DNA of 49,901 nt. Source: Deltaproteobacteria bacterium (lineage in GTDB: Bacteria; Desulfobacterota; Syntrophia; Syntrophales; UBA8958). A program made the translations under genes and the position numbers. The first letter of the stretch is position 1. Every line of letters begins with the position of its first letter. Positions 25,473 through 32,858 of the stretch are shown here, piece by piece. The stretch spans positions 1 through 49,901 of the forward strand of contig JAKPCH010000007.1 in assembly GCA_029553375.1 (NCBI GenBank). Reading direction: 5' to 3'. The notes below the pieces were generated by a model. The model was given only the letters and a program-made list of their open reading frames with translations. It was not told the origin of the DNA and did no database searches.

Positions 25473-25849
25473 CTCCCCCACCTCCCCTTCAGGCCCTTGA
25501 AGAGGTCGAGGAGGGGCGACGGCCGCAGGCCCGCGGGCGTGGAAGAGTTTACCGTCTCCCGCCGCAGCCTCTCCAGGCCCTTTTCGTCGGCGATCTCCGC
25601 CAGGAGGTTGATCGCCTGGTCCGTGACCCCCACGACGAGGACGCGGTCCAGGACCCTCAGGATCATGACGGCGCCCTTGGGACCCATGGGGCGGGCCGAG
25701 ACGACGTCGATGCCTATCCCCTCCCCGAGGCCCGGCCCCGTCTGGCCCGTGAGGCGCTTCAAGAGGTATACGGCCCCCACCATGATCCCCAAGACCAGGG
25801 CCAGGGCGAAGAGCATCTTCAAGAATGAGGTCAGATAGGATGGTTCCAT
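25469..25849 (-). CDS. fliO: Flagellar export assembly protein FliO
   Basis: FliO helps assemble the FliP ring. The 126-residue protein has one N-terminal membrane helix (about residues 10-30, [19 protein letters not shown]) and a small cytoplasmic domain with [15 protein letters not shown] and V-V-G-V-T-D. It lies between fliN (12 nt) and fliP (4-nt overlap). Confidence 0.92.
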   Translation of the reverse strand: MEPSYLTSFLKMLFALALVLGIMVGAVYLLKRLTGQTGPGLGEGIGIDVVSARPMGPKGAVMILRVLDRVLVVGVTDQAINLLAEIADEKGLERLRRETVNSSTPAGLRPSPLLDLFKGLKGRWGR

Positions 25850-25861
25850 CCGTAACGGGCC

Positions 25862-26320
25862 TCACTTCAGCTTGTTGACCCGTTCGGCCGGCGAGATGAT
25901 GTCCGTCAGGCGGACGCCGAACTTTTCGTTGACCACCACCACCTCCCCCCGGGCGATGAGACGGTTGTTGATGAAGACGTCCATGGGTTCGCCCGCCAGT
26001 TTCGTGAGCTCCACCACGGACCCCTGGCCGAGCTGGAGGAGCTCGCTGATGAGCATGCGGGTCCGCCCCAGCTCCACCGTCAGGTTCAGGGGGATGTCGA
26101 GGATGAAGTTCAGATCCAGGTTACCCGCGGGGCCGTCCGTCTTCTTCACCTCCTCGAAGGAGACGGCGTTGACCTCCGTCTTGCGGGCGGGCTGCTGGGA
26201 GAGCTTCATCTCCTCGGCGACGTCGTCCCACGTGAGCTCGTCGTCACTCTTTCCCTTTCCTTCCTGGCCCGTCTCCTGTTCGATGTCTTTCAACAGGGCG
26301 TCGATCTCGTTCTGTTCCAT
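25862..26320 (-). CDS. fliN: Flagellar switch protein FliN
   Basis: FliN forms the lower part of the C-ring and binds CheY-P and FliH. It has 152 residues; the conserved C-terminal SpoA domain (about 75-150) includes [24 protein letters not shown] and [15 protein letters not shown]. The N-terminus [13 protein letters not shown] looks like the CheY-binding peptide normally found on FliM, as in FliY proteins. Only one SpoA domain is present. It lies 3 nt after fliM. Confidence 0.96.
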   Translation of the reverse strand: MEQNEIDALLKDIEQETGQEGKGKSDDELTWDDVAEEMKLSQQPARKTEVNAVSFEEVKKTDGPAGNLDLNFILDIPLNLTVELGRTRMLISELLQLGQGSVVELTKLAGEPMDVFINNRLIARGEVVVVNEKFGVRLTDIISPAERVNKLK

Positions 26321-26323
26321 GTC

Positions 26324-27307
26324 TCAATCCTCTTCGCTGTAAATGATCTCGGCGATCTGTACCGCCTGGGCCCCCTTGTAGACCCCGGGGAAGCCGGCGA
26401 ACTTCTTCACCCCTTCGATGTATATGGGCAGGGGTTCCCCCGCCGGTTGGTCGAGGGGGATGATGTCGCCCCGCTGGAGGCGCACCACCTCCCCCGCCGA
26501 AAGCTGGGTGCTGCCCAGCTCGACGACGACCTCAACCTCGGCCTTCATGAAATTCTTGACGAAACGGTCGATCATGCGGCGGTCGACCTCCAGCTCCTCG
26601 CTCTGGAAACCCGCCTGGAGCTTCTCCCTCAGGGGTTCGAGGGAGGCGTAGGGGATGCAGAGGGTCATGAGGCCCGAGGAGTACTCCACCTCCACCTCGA
26701 AGTTTACGACCACCACCACGTCCGTGGGGGAGACGATCTGGACGAACTGGGGGTTGACCTCGGAACGCTGGTAGACCATGGACACCTCCGTCAGGCCCTT
26801 CCAGGTCTTTTCCAGGTCCGCCAGGGCGTTGATGACGACGCGGCGGATGATGTTGTTCTCGATGGCCGTGAACTCCCGCCCCTCCACCTTGAAGGTGTCC
26901 CGACCCGTCCCCCCGAAGAGGATGTCCACGAGCATGAAGATGACCTTCGCCTCCACGACGAAGAGGGAGGTCCCCCTCAGGGGCTCGATGCGGAAGAGGT
27001 GCATGCTCGTGGGCACGGGCAGGGTCTTGAGGAATTCGCCGAACTTGATCATGTCGATGGAGATGGCCGTCACGCTCGTGACCTTCCGCAGGAGGGAGGT
27101 GAGGGTGGCCCTGAAGAGGCGGGCGAACTTCTCGTTCATCATCTCCAGGGTCGGCATCCGCCCCCGGATGATGCGGTCCTGGCTCGTCAGGTCATAGGGC
27201 ACCACCTCGGAAGGGTCGTGGAGATCCTCCGTCTCCGTCTCGATCTCACCCCCGGAGATACCCCTCAGGAGGGCGTCGACTTCTTCCTGGGTCAGGATCC
27301 TGTTCAT
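26324..27307 (-). CDS. fliM: Flagellar switch protein FliM
   Basis: FliM is the middle C-ring subunit; its N-terminal peptide binds CheY-P. The 327-residue protein begins M-N-R-I-L-T-Q-E-E-V-D-A-L-L, the CheY-binding motif. The middle CheC-like domain (about 40-230) has P-T-L-E-M-M-N-E-K-F-A-R-L-F-R-A-T and F-G-G-T-G, and the C-terminal SpoA domain has L-Q-R-G-D-I-I-P-L-D. Length is typical. Spacing: 12 nt after fliL, 3 nt before fliN. Confidence 0.97.
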   Translation of the reverse strand: MNRILTQEEVDALLRGISGGEIETETEDLHDPSEVVPYDLTSQDRIIRGRMPTLEMMNEKFARLFRATLTSLLRKVTSVTAISIDMIKFGEFLKTLPVPTSMHLFRIEPLRGTSLFVVEAKVIFMLVDILFGGTGRDTFKVEGREFTAIENNIIRRVVINALADLEKTWKGLTEVSMVYQRSEVNPQFVQIVSPTDVVVVVNFEVEVEYSSGLMTLCIPYASLEPLREKLQAGFQSEELEVDRRMIDRFVKNFMKAEVEVVVELGSTQLSAGEVVRLQRGDIIPLDQPAGEPLPIYIEGVKKFAGFPGVYKGAQAVQIAEIIYSEED

Positions 27308-27319
27308 GCCGCCTTTCCC

Positions 27320-27820
27320 CTATTGGACGACGAACTCGGTGAAGTAGACGCGGGACACCTTGGTGGTGTTGAGGAAACTGTTGAGGCGCATGGCGATCTC
27401 CTCCCGGAGGCGCTGTTTCCCCGCGACGTCCATGAGCTCTTGGTAGGTCTTGGCCGACAGGAGGTCGAGGATGTTGTCCCTGAGCTTCGGTTTCAAAAGG
27501 TCCAGCTCCTTGACGCCCTGAGGATCGGAGATCTCGAGCTGGATGACCAGCTTGAGGTACCGCTCGGCGTTGGCGTCCCGGAGGTTGATGATGAAGGGAT
27601 CCATGGGCCAGACGGTCCCGATCTGGGCGGGCGGTGGTGAAGCGGCCTTCTTCGTCGGGGCGAGGATGACGAGATAGTAGTAGGCCCCGCCCGCGACGGC
27701 ACCGGCGACGACGAGGAGAGCCGCGCCGATGATCAACCACTTGACGAGGGGCTTCTTCTTGCCCTCCTGTTCCTGTTTCCCCTTGTCTTCCTGTTCTTCG
27801 TCACGACCAGCTTTGGCCAT
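27320..27820 (-). CDS. fliL: Flagellar basal-body protein FliL
   Basis: FliL surrounds the stator in the inner membrane and supports torque at high load. The 166-residue protein has a charged cytoplasmic N-terminus, one membrane helix (about 26-52) and a periplasmic domain ending in V-S-R-V-Y-F-T-E-F-V-V-Q, the family terminus. The ATG at 27820 follows AAGGAGG at good spacing. The upstream TTG in frame at 27835 would overlap the motB-like stop and is less likely. Confidence 0.94.
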   Translation of the reverse strand: MAKAGRDEEQEDKGKQEQEGKKKPLVKWLIIGAALLVVAGAVAGGAYYYLVILAPTKKAASPPPAQIGTVWPMDPFIINLRDANAERYLKLVIQLEISDPQGVKELDLLKPKLRDNILDLLSAKTYQELMDVAGKQRLREEIAMRLNSFLNTTKVSRVYFTEFVVQ

Positions 27821-27831
27821 CACTGCCTCCT

Positions 27832-28518
27832 TCAAGGTTTTTCCATCGTTATGGTCATCGTCACGGGCCGGTAGTCCTCCCCACCCTCAGGCGACGGGGG
27901 GGTGACGGTGAGGTTGATCCTCTCCGGGCTCAACCCGCCCCCCGCGGTGAGGAAGTCGGCCACGGCGGCGCCGGCGCGGTGAGGGGCATCCCCCGCCGAC
28001 CGGGGTGCCTCCAGGGTCACGAAGGCCCCCGCGCCGCGGGCGGGACCGGAGACCGCCGCCAGGAGGGCGGCGCCGTGGTCCGTGAGGGCCGCCGAAGACG
28101 GATCGAAGAGGGCCGCCGCGGGGATCCTGATGGTGACGCTGCCGGGGATCCGGGCGCAGAAGACGTAGGGGTGCCCCGCCAGGACCGTTTTGAGGCCCTC
28201 GTGGAGAGCGGCGAGCCTGAGTTCCCTCTCCGCCTCCCGGCGCGCCTTCTCCGTCTCGATCCCCCGGTCCGACAGGGGCCCCACGAGGGGCGAAAGGATC
28301 CTCGCCGCCCCGGCGGTCTCCGCCCCGAGGGCCCGGCGGACCGAGGCGGCGGCGTCCTTCAGGAACTCGCCCCTGACGCTGGAGAAGGCGATGATGAGGA
28401 CGAAGAAGGTAAAGAGGAGGGTCAAGAGGTCGTTGAAGGTGACGAGCCAGCCCTCGGCCTGCCCGGTCGCACCCGCCTCTTTCGTTGGCTTTCTCAGTGT
28501 CGGATACATCTTCACCAA
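27832..28518 (-). CDS. MotB-like stator protein with proton-binding Asp
   Basis: A 228-residue protein with a MotB/PomB-type plug and single membrane helix: G-W-L-V-T-F-N-D-L-L-T-L-L-F-T-F-F-V (residues 23-40), in which Asp30 is the predicted ion-binding residue. The periplasmic part has an OmpA-like order (I-R-I-P-A-A-A-L-F-D-P-S-S-A-A-L-T, then a C-terminal strand region) but is short, and the usual peptidoglycan-binding TD..R..N signature is not clear. It lies 13 nt before fliL, 6 nt after the other MotB-like gene. Probable partner of the MotA at 29117. Confidence 0.82.
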   Translation of the reverse strand: MVKMYPTLRKPTKEAGATGQAEGWLVTFNDLLTLLFTFFVLIIAFSSVRGEFLKDAAASVRRALGAETAGAARILSPLVGPLSDRGIETEKARREAERELRLAALHEGLKTVLAGHPYVFCARIPGSVTIRIPAAALFDPSSAALTDHGAALLAAVSGPARGAGAFVTLEAPRSAGDAPHRAGAAVADFLTAGGGLSPERINLTVTPPSPEGGEDYRPVTMTITMEKP

Positions 28519-28524
28519 TCGCCC

Positions 28525-29124
28525 TTATGTGGTCAAAAGGACCATGATCTCTCCCCCCGCGGCGTCGCCCGGGCAAGGGCTCCCCTGTGCCCCGGCCGTG
28601 ACCATGGCGGGGGAAACGCCCCCCTCCCGGACGAAGAGGCTCCAGAGGAACTCCGCCCGGGCCGCGGCGGTCTCCCAGTCGGGCCGGGGGTTGCCCCCCT
28701 CGCCTGAACGGCACTCCGCGGCCGTCGTGACGTGGACACGGTAACGGTTCGACAGGGCCTGGCGGGCCAGCTCCCTGACGAGGGGACGGGCCCCGGGGAG
28801 GGGCTCGACCAGGCCCGGGGCGAAGACGACCCCCCTGGCGAGGCGGATCCTCACCCCCCCGTCCGTTTTTTCCACGAAGATCCCCCCGTCGGGGCCCGGC
28901 AGGCGGCGCGCCAGGACCTCCACCTCCGAGGGGCCGCCCCCCTTATGCTTTCCCAGGGCCGTCTCCCTCATCTGCGTGAGGCGGGACACCCCCAGGGTGG
29001 AGTGGGCGGCGAGGGTGACGAAGAAGACCAGAAGGACCATGATCAGGGAGGCGTAGACGGTCTGCCATTGCCCGCCGTAGGACTCCCGCTTCACCTTGTT
29101 GTCTTGGGGGACCCTCTCAACCAC
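28525..29124 (-). CDS. MotB-like protein lacking the ion-binding Asp
   Basis: A 199-residue protein if started at the GTG at 29124, which overlaps the motA stop by 8 nt. Its membrane helix G-Q-W-Q-T-V-Y-A-S-L-I-M-V-L-L-V-F-F-V (18-36) aligns without gaps to the next gene's helix, but Ser26 stands where that protein has Asp30. The periplasmic part keeps a weak OmpA-like pattern (V-R-I-R-L-A-R-G-V-V-F-A-P-G, then A-A-A-R-A-E-F-L-W-S-L-F). Alone it could not conduct protons. It may pair with the Asp-bearing neighbour or have another envelope role (inference). Confidence 0.75.
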   Translation of the reverse strand: MVERVPQDNKVKRESYGGQWQTVYASLIMVLLVFFVTLAAHSTLGVSRLTQMRETALGKHKGGGPSEVEVLARRLPGPDGGIFVEKTDGGVRIRLARGVVFAPGLVEPLPGARPLVRELARQALSNRYRVHVTTAAECRSGEGGNPRPDWETAAARAEFLWSLFVREGGVSPAMVTAGAQGSPCPGDAAGGEIMVLLTT

Positions 29125-29887
29125 TGTAGAACCTCGAACGCCGCATCTTGGGGGAGATGAAGGAGTGGAGTTTCTGCTCCAGGATCCGGGGATTCTCCCC
29201 CGCCTGGATGGATAGGACACCCTTGATGATCAACTGCTTGCACAGGATCTCCTCGGCGCTCCTCCGCCTCAGCTTGCCCGCCATGGGGTGGAAGAAGAGG
29301 TAGGCCAGAATCACGCCGTAGAACGTCGTGACGAGGGCGACGGACATGGAGGGACCGATGGAGGTCGGTTCGTTCATCTTCATGAGCATCTGGATCAGGC
29401 CGATGAGGGTCCCCGTCATCCCCATGGCGGGGGCGAAGTTCCCCATGCTGGTGAAGATCTCGGCCCCCAGGCGGTGCCTCTCGGCGATGTAGTCCACCTC
29501 CGTCTCCAGGATGTTGGCCAGGGTGTGGGGTTCGTACCCGTCGAGGACCATGTCGATGCCCTTTTTCAGGAAGGGGTCCCGGGAGAAACGCGACGGGTCC
29601 TGGAGGGCGATGAGCCCCTCCTTGCGGGCCATGCGGGACATCTCCACCATGACGGGGATGAAGTCCTCCGCCCGGTGCTCCCGCTGTAAGAAGGCGTTTC
29701 TGGCCACTTTCAACACCCTCAGGACGTCCGGGAGGGGGTAGTTGATCAGGACGGCGCCGCAGGTCCCCCCCAGGACGATCATGGCGGCGGGGCCGTCGAT
29801 GAACCAGCCGAGGCCCCCGCCGGACACCATGGCGGTGACGACGAGGGCGAAGGCCACGAAGATGCCGATCAGGGTCGCGAAGTCCAA
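29117..29887 (-). CDS. motA: MotA/PomA-type stator protein
   Basis: MotA forms the pentamer around the MotB dimer and drives the rotor. The 256-residue protein has four membrane helices (about 3-25, 30-50, 150-170, 180-200) with family motifs G-W-F-I-D-G-P-A-A-M-I-V-L-G-G-T, A-P-A-M-G-M-T-G-T-L-I-G-L-I-Q-M-L and a conserved cytoplasmic loop (G-L-I-A-L-Q-D; F-L-K-K-G-I). This is the PomA-like subfamily, unlike the MotA at 47104. The start is TTG at 29887. First gene of the long motA-fliL-flhA-fliA operon. Confidence 0.93.
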   Translation of the reverse strand: MDFATLIGIFVAFALVVTAMVSGGGLGWFIDGPAAMIVLGGTCGAVLINYPLPDVLRVLKVARNAFLQREHRAEDFIPVMVEMSRMARKEGLIALQDPSRFSRDPFLKKGIDMVLDGYEPHTLANILETEVDYIAERHRLGAEIFTSMGNFAPAMGMTGTLIGLIQMLMKMNEPTSIGPSMSVALVTTFYGVILAYLFFHPMAGKLRRRSAEEILCKQLIIKGVLSIQAGENPRILEQKLHSFISPKMRRSRFYSG

Positions 29888-29944
29888 CGCTCAGGTACCT
29901 CGAAGGCTGTGGGGGTGAACGGCCACCTCCCGGCATTCTTGAAT

Positions 29945-29960
29945 AGCAAGTTGGGTGCCA
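29945..29960 (-). promoter_or_regulatory. Sigma54 promoter of the motA-fliLMNOPQR-flhBAFG-fliA operon
   Basis: Minus strand TGGCACCCAACTTGCT, almost the full consensus with GG-N10-GC, 57 nt before the TTG start of motA. No other strong promoter is visible until the sigma28-like site at 16277, so it may drive about 13 kb. Confidence 0.88.
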
Positions 29961-30092
29961 TTGATCGGGGATATGGAAAAGGTTATTTGAATCAATGCCT
30001 TGGGTTTGATGACGGGGAGCTGACGGTCCTGGGAACGGCGGCGCCGCGGGGGTGGTACGGCGCGATGTCATTATCTTGACAGTCGGCGGCTG

Positions 30093-30350
30093 TCAGGCCC
30101 AGGTGTCGATGATGGAACCCTTGGGGGTGAAGGGACGGGGGGAGGGGGGAGCGGGGGCTGCCGGGGGCCGCCGGGTGCCCGCCGCCTCGGTACCGGTCTC
30201 ATCCCAGGAGGAGATATCGACGATGTCTTCCCGGGCGACGGCCCCGACACCCCGTTGGCGCTCCAGGACCTCGCCCTGGCGGTAGGGTCTCGGTGCGGCA
30301 GGCTGGGGCCGCTCGGTATAGGCGGTGGGAACGGTCGCCTTTACATTCAT
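30093..30350 (-). CDS. Small unrecognised protein downstream of flgE
   Basis: An 85-residue Pro/Ala/Arg-rich protein beginning M-N-V-K-A-T-V-P-T-A-Y, with a short ordered-looking acidic segment (R-E-D-I-V-D-I-S-S-W-D, about 40-50), then a Pro-rich linker and a conserved-looking end K-G-S-I-I-D-T-W-A. No membrane helix or signal peptide. It lies 151 nt after flgE on the same strand. I cannot assign a family. The GC-rich composition makes chance reading frames common, so it is a moderate-confidence gene. Confidence 0.5.
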   Translation of the reverse strand: MNVKATVPTAYTERPQPAAPRPYRQGEVLERQRGVGAVAREDIVDISSWDETGTEAAGTRRPPAAPAPPSPRPFTPKGSIIDTWA

Positions 30351-30466
30351 AAGAAGAACGAATGGTTAGGTTGTCTGTGACCCGGTCCGTGACGCCGCCG
30401 CTCCTTACCTGGTCACGATGTTCACAGTTTCCCCGGGATGTCAAGGGCGGCGGCACGGATTTATTT

Positions 30467-30482
30467 AGCATCATTCATGCCG
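30467..30482 (-). promoter_or_regulatory. Possible weak sigma54 site before the small gene at 30093
   Basis: Minus strand CGGCATGAATGATGCT keeps GG-N10-GC but has C for T at the first base and ATGC for TTGC. It lies just after flgE. A TTGACA hexamer also lies in this gap without a good -10. Confidence 0.3.
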
Positions 30483-30501
30483 CCGCCCGGTGGTCTTATC
30501 C

Positions 30502-32157
30502 TTAACGCTTGATGTTCATCAGCTCCTGGAGCATCTCGTCGGCGGCGGTGATGATCCGGGAGTTGGACTGGTAGGCCCGCTGGGCCGCGATCATCTTGAT
30601 GAACTCCCTGGCCACGTCGGTGTTGGAGATCTCGAGGGAGTGGGACTGGAGCTTGCCCATGCCGCCCTCGGAGGGGTTGCCGACGGTGGGGGCCCCCGAT
30701 TCCGCCGTCTCGGTGAAGTAGCTACCGACCTTGAAGAGGCCGCCGTTATTCGTGAAGCTCGCCGTGAGGATCCGGGCGAGTTCCTGTTGCTGTCCGTTGG
30801 TGAAGAAGCCCTGGATGATCCCGTTGGCGCTGATGTCGATGGAGCTCAAGAGACCGGCGGGGTAGCCGTCGTTGCTGGAGGAGGTCACGCGGGAGTCGAG
30901 GGCGTAGCTCGTGATCTCCGGGGCCTTGTCGGAGGTGAGGTCCCAGGTGATGATGCCGTCCTTGCCCCAGGACTCGTTCTGGGAGGAGAAGTCGAAGTCG
31001 ATGTCGGCCTTTTCGAGGTCCTCGTTGCCCACCTGGCCCAGGGGGTTGGTGAAGGAGGGGGTGCCGAAGACGGCGACCTCGGCCGTGCTTTTGACGCCGT
31101 CGAAGACCAAATCCAGGGAACTCTTCCCCGTCACCCGGTCGATGAGGACGATCCTCCCCCCGACGAGGTTGGCCTCGACCTTGTCGCTGCCGCCGAAATT
31201 GGTTTCGATGTCGTCCAGGAGGTCGGCGATGGTGTTACCCGCGGCGATGGTGAAGGTCTGTTCGGCCACGGCGTTTCCGTCGTGGTCAGTTCCTGAGTAG
31301 ACGATGGTCTTCCCTGTCGAGAGGTTGTACGCCGCTCCATCTTTATCGTAGAGGGTGCCGAAGAGGGTGTCCTTCGTGACGGCCGTATCGTGGGCGGCGG
31401 TGGTGTAGACGACGTCGCCGGCCAGGATCTGGCGGGTCTTGTCCGTCACCAGGGCGCCCTCGTCGTCGAACTCCATCCAGCAGCCCTTTTCGGGAATGAC
31501 GGAATCACCATCGTCGATCTGCGCCGAGAGGCACCAGAGCCGCTGGGTCTCCACGGCCCGGTCGAAGCGGACCGTCAGGGAGTGCTTCTGGCCCGTGGAG
31601 TCGTAGATGCTCTGGGAGGCGGTGAAGTAGTTCGTGGCGTCCGTGGCCTCCGTCTCGACGTTGAGGTTGAGACCCAGACGGAACAGCGTCGTCTCCTGGG
31701 GTTTCGACTTGCGGCCCGTGAGGTTGATGTTGGTCATGGAGGCCGATTCTTTCCCGCTGTTGTCGATCATGTGGCCCTGGACGAGGTAGCCGCTCGTGTC
31801 GGCGAGGTCGCCGTCCTTGTTGATGTAGAAGGATCCCGCCCGGGTGTAGTAGGTCAGGTCCTCCTTCGGGTTCTTGACGATGAAGAAGCCCGTCCCGTCG
31901 ATGGCCACGTCCGTGGCGTTGCCCGTGGACTGGAAGGAGCCCTGGGCGAACTGGGTGGTGACGGCCGCCACGCCCACGCCCTGGCCCACCTGCATGGAGG
32001 TGCCGCCGGAGAGGCTCTGGCTCAGCATGCTGGCGAAGCTGGCGTCGCTGCACTTGAAGCCGATGGTGTTGGCATTGGCCAGGTTGTTGCCGATGACGTC
32101 GAGCTGCTTGTTGCTCGCCGAGAGGCCCGTCGTTCCGATCCAGAGTGCGCTTGACAT
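30502..32157 (-). CDS. flgE: Flagellar hook protein FlgE
   Basis: FlgE is the hook subunit, the flexible joint between rod and filament. The 551-residue protein starts with the hook/rod motif (V-I-G-N-N-L-A-N-A-N-T-I-G-F-K, about 21-35), has V-A-I-D-G-T-G-F-F-I-V near 84, and ends with the C-terminal helix (L-E-I-S-N-T-D-V-A-R-E-F-I-K-M-I and Q-R-A-Y-Q-S-N-S-R). It is longer than enteric FlgE (about 400). The extra central part holds a module (about 285-357) resembling the two repeats in FliD. A strong AAAGGAGG precedes the ATG; 25 nt after flgD. Confidence 0.96.
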   Translation of the reverse strand: MSSALWIGTTGLSASNKQLDVIGNNLANANTIGFKCSDASFASMLSQSLSGGTSMQVGQGVGVAAVTTQFAQGSFQSTGNATDVAIDGTGFFIVKNPKEDLTYYTRAGSFYINKDGDLADTSGYLVQGHMIDNSGKESASMTNINLTGRKSKPQETTLFRLGLNLNVETEATDATNYFTASQSIYDSTGQKHSLTVRFDRAVETQRLWCLSAQIDDGDSVIPEKGCWMEFDDEGALVTDKTRQILAGDVVYTTAAHDTAVTKDTLFGTLYDKDGAAYNLSTGKTIVYSGTDHDGNAVAEQTFTIAAGNTIADLLDDIETNFGGSDKVEANLVGGRIVLIDRVTGKSSLDLVFDGVKSTAEVAVFGTPSFTNPLGQVGNEDLEKADIDFDFSSQNESWGKDGIITWDLTSDKAPEITSYALDSRVTSSSNDGYPAGLLSSIDISANGIIQGFFTNGQQQELARILTASFTNNGGLFKVGSYFTETAESGAPTVGNPSEGGMGKLQSHSLEISNTDVAREFIKMIAAQRAYQSNSRIITAADEMLQELMNIKR

Positions 32158-32182
32158 ATCTTTCGTCCTCCTTTGGGAAGTT

Positions 32183-32842
32183 TTATCCTTGTTTGACCTG
32201 TTTGATGTCCGTGAAGGCGATCTCCTTGCCCCCCACGGTCACGTAGACGGCCTGATCCTTGAAACTGACCGCCGTGACCTTGCCCTGGACGAGGGGCGTG
32301 GCGGTGACGACTCCCCCTTCGGCGTTGGTCGCCGTGATGCGCACCTTGTGGGTCCCCGTCCGGGAGGAACCGTTGCCCCACGTCACCGTGTTGAGACCCC
32401 CCCGCTGGTCGTTGAGCCTGATGGTGTCGATGAGGCGGCCCGCCTCGTCCTGGATGGTGAGGGTCACCGCCGCGGCGTCGCCGGCGAGGTCGTAGGCGAT
32501 GTCCACGGGACCGCCGGCGGCCTCGAAGGTGTCGCCCCCCGCGGCGGAGACCTCCTTGCCGATGAGGCTCACCGCCTGGAGGTTCGCCTGGCTCATCTGA
32601 TAGACCCCGAGGTTCTTGATGCCCGTATTGAGATTGTAGAGCTGCTCGAGGCTGGAGAACTGGGCGAGCTGAACGGCGAAATCGGTGCCGCTCATGGGGT
32701 TCAAGGGGTCCTGGTTCTTGAGCTGGGCCACGAGCATCTTCAGGAAGTCCTCCTTGCCCAGGGTCTGGCCGGTGGCCTGGGTCGTCGTGGAGGTCTTGGC
32801 GTACTGACTGATGATGTTGTCGATCCCGTTGATATCGGCCAT
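32183..32842 (-). CDS. flgD: Hook cap / scaffolding protein FlgD
   Basis: FlgD caps the growing hook and is replaced by FlgK. The 219-residue protein has the family N-terminal motif K-E-D-F-L-K-M-L-V-A-Q-L-K-N-Q-D-P-L-N-P (about 30-49) and M-S-G-T-D-F-A-V-Q-L-A-Q-F-S-S-L-E-Q. The C-terminal Tudor/FnIII-type part has a strand pair before T-K-V-R-I-T-A-T. A GGAGG site precedes the ATG, 16 nt after fliK. Confidence 0.97.
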   Translation of the reverse strand: MADINGIDNIISQYAKTSTTTQATGQTLGKEDFLKMLVAQLKNQDPLNPMSGTDFAVQLAQFSSLEQLYNLNTGIKNLGVYQMSQANLQAVSLIGKEVSAAGGDTFEAAGGPVDIAYDLAGDAAAVTLTIQDEAGRLIDTIRLNDQRGGLNTVTWGNGSSRTGTHKVRITATNAEGGVVTATPLVQGKVTAVSFKDQAVYVTVGGKEIAFTDIKQVKQG

Positions 32843-32858
32843 CTTATCTTCCTCCTTT

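Noticed and set aside
30077-30095. TGACAG/CTGTCA hairpin at the end of the small gene
   Set aside because: Short stem and no T-tract on the minus strand; too weak to call a terminator.
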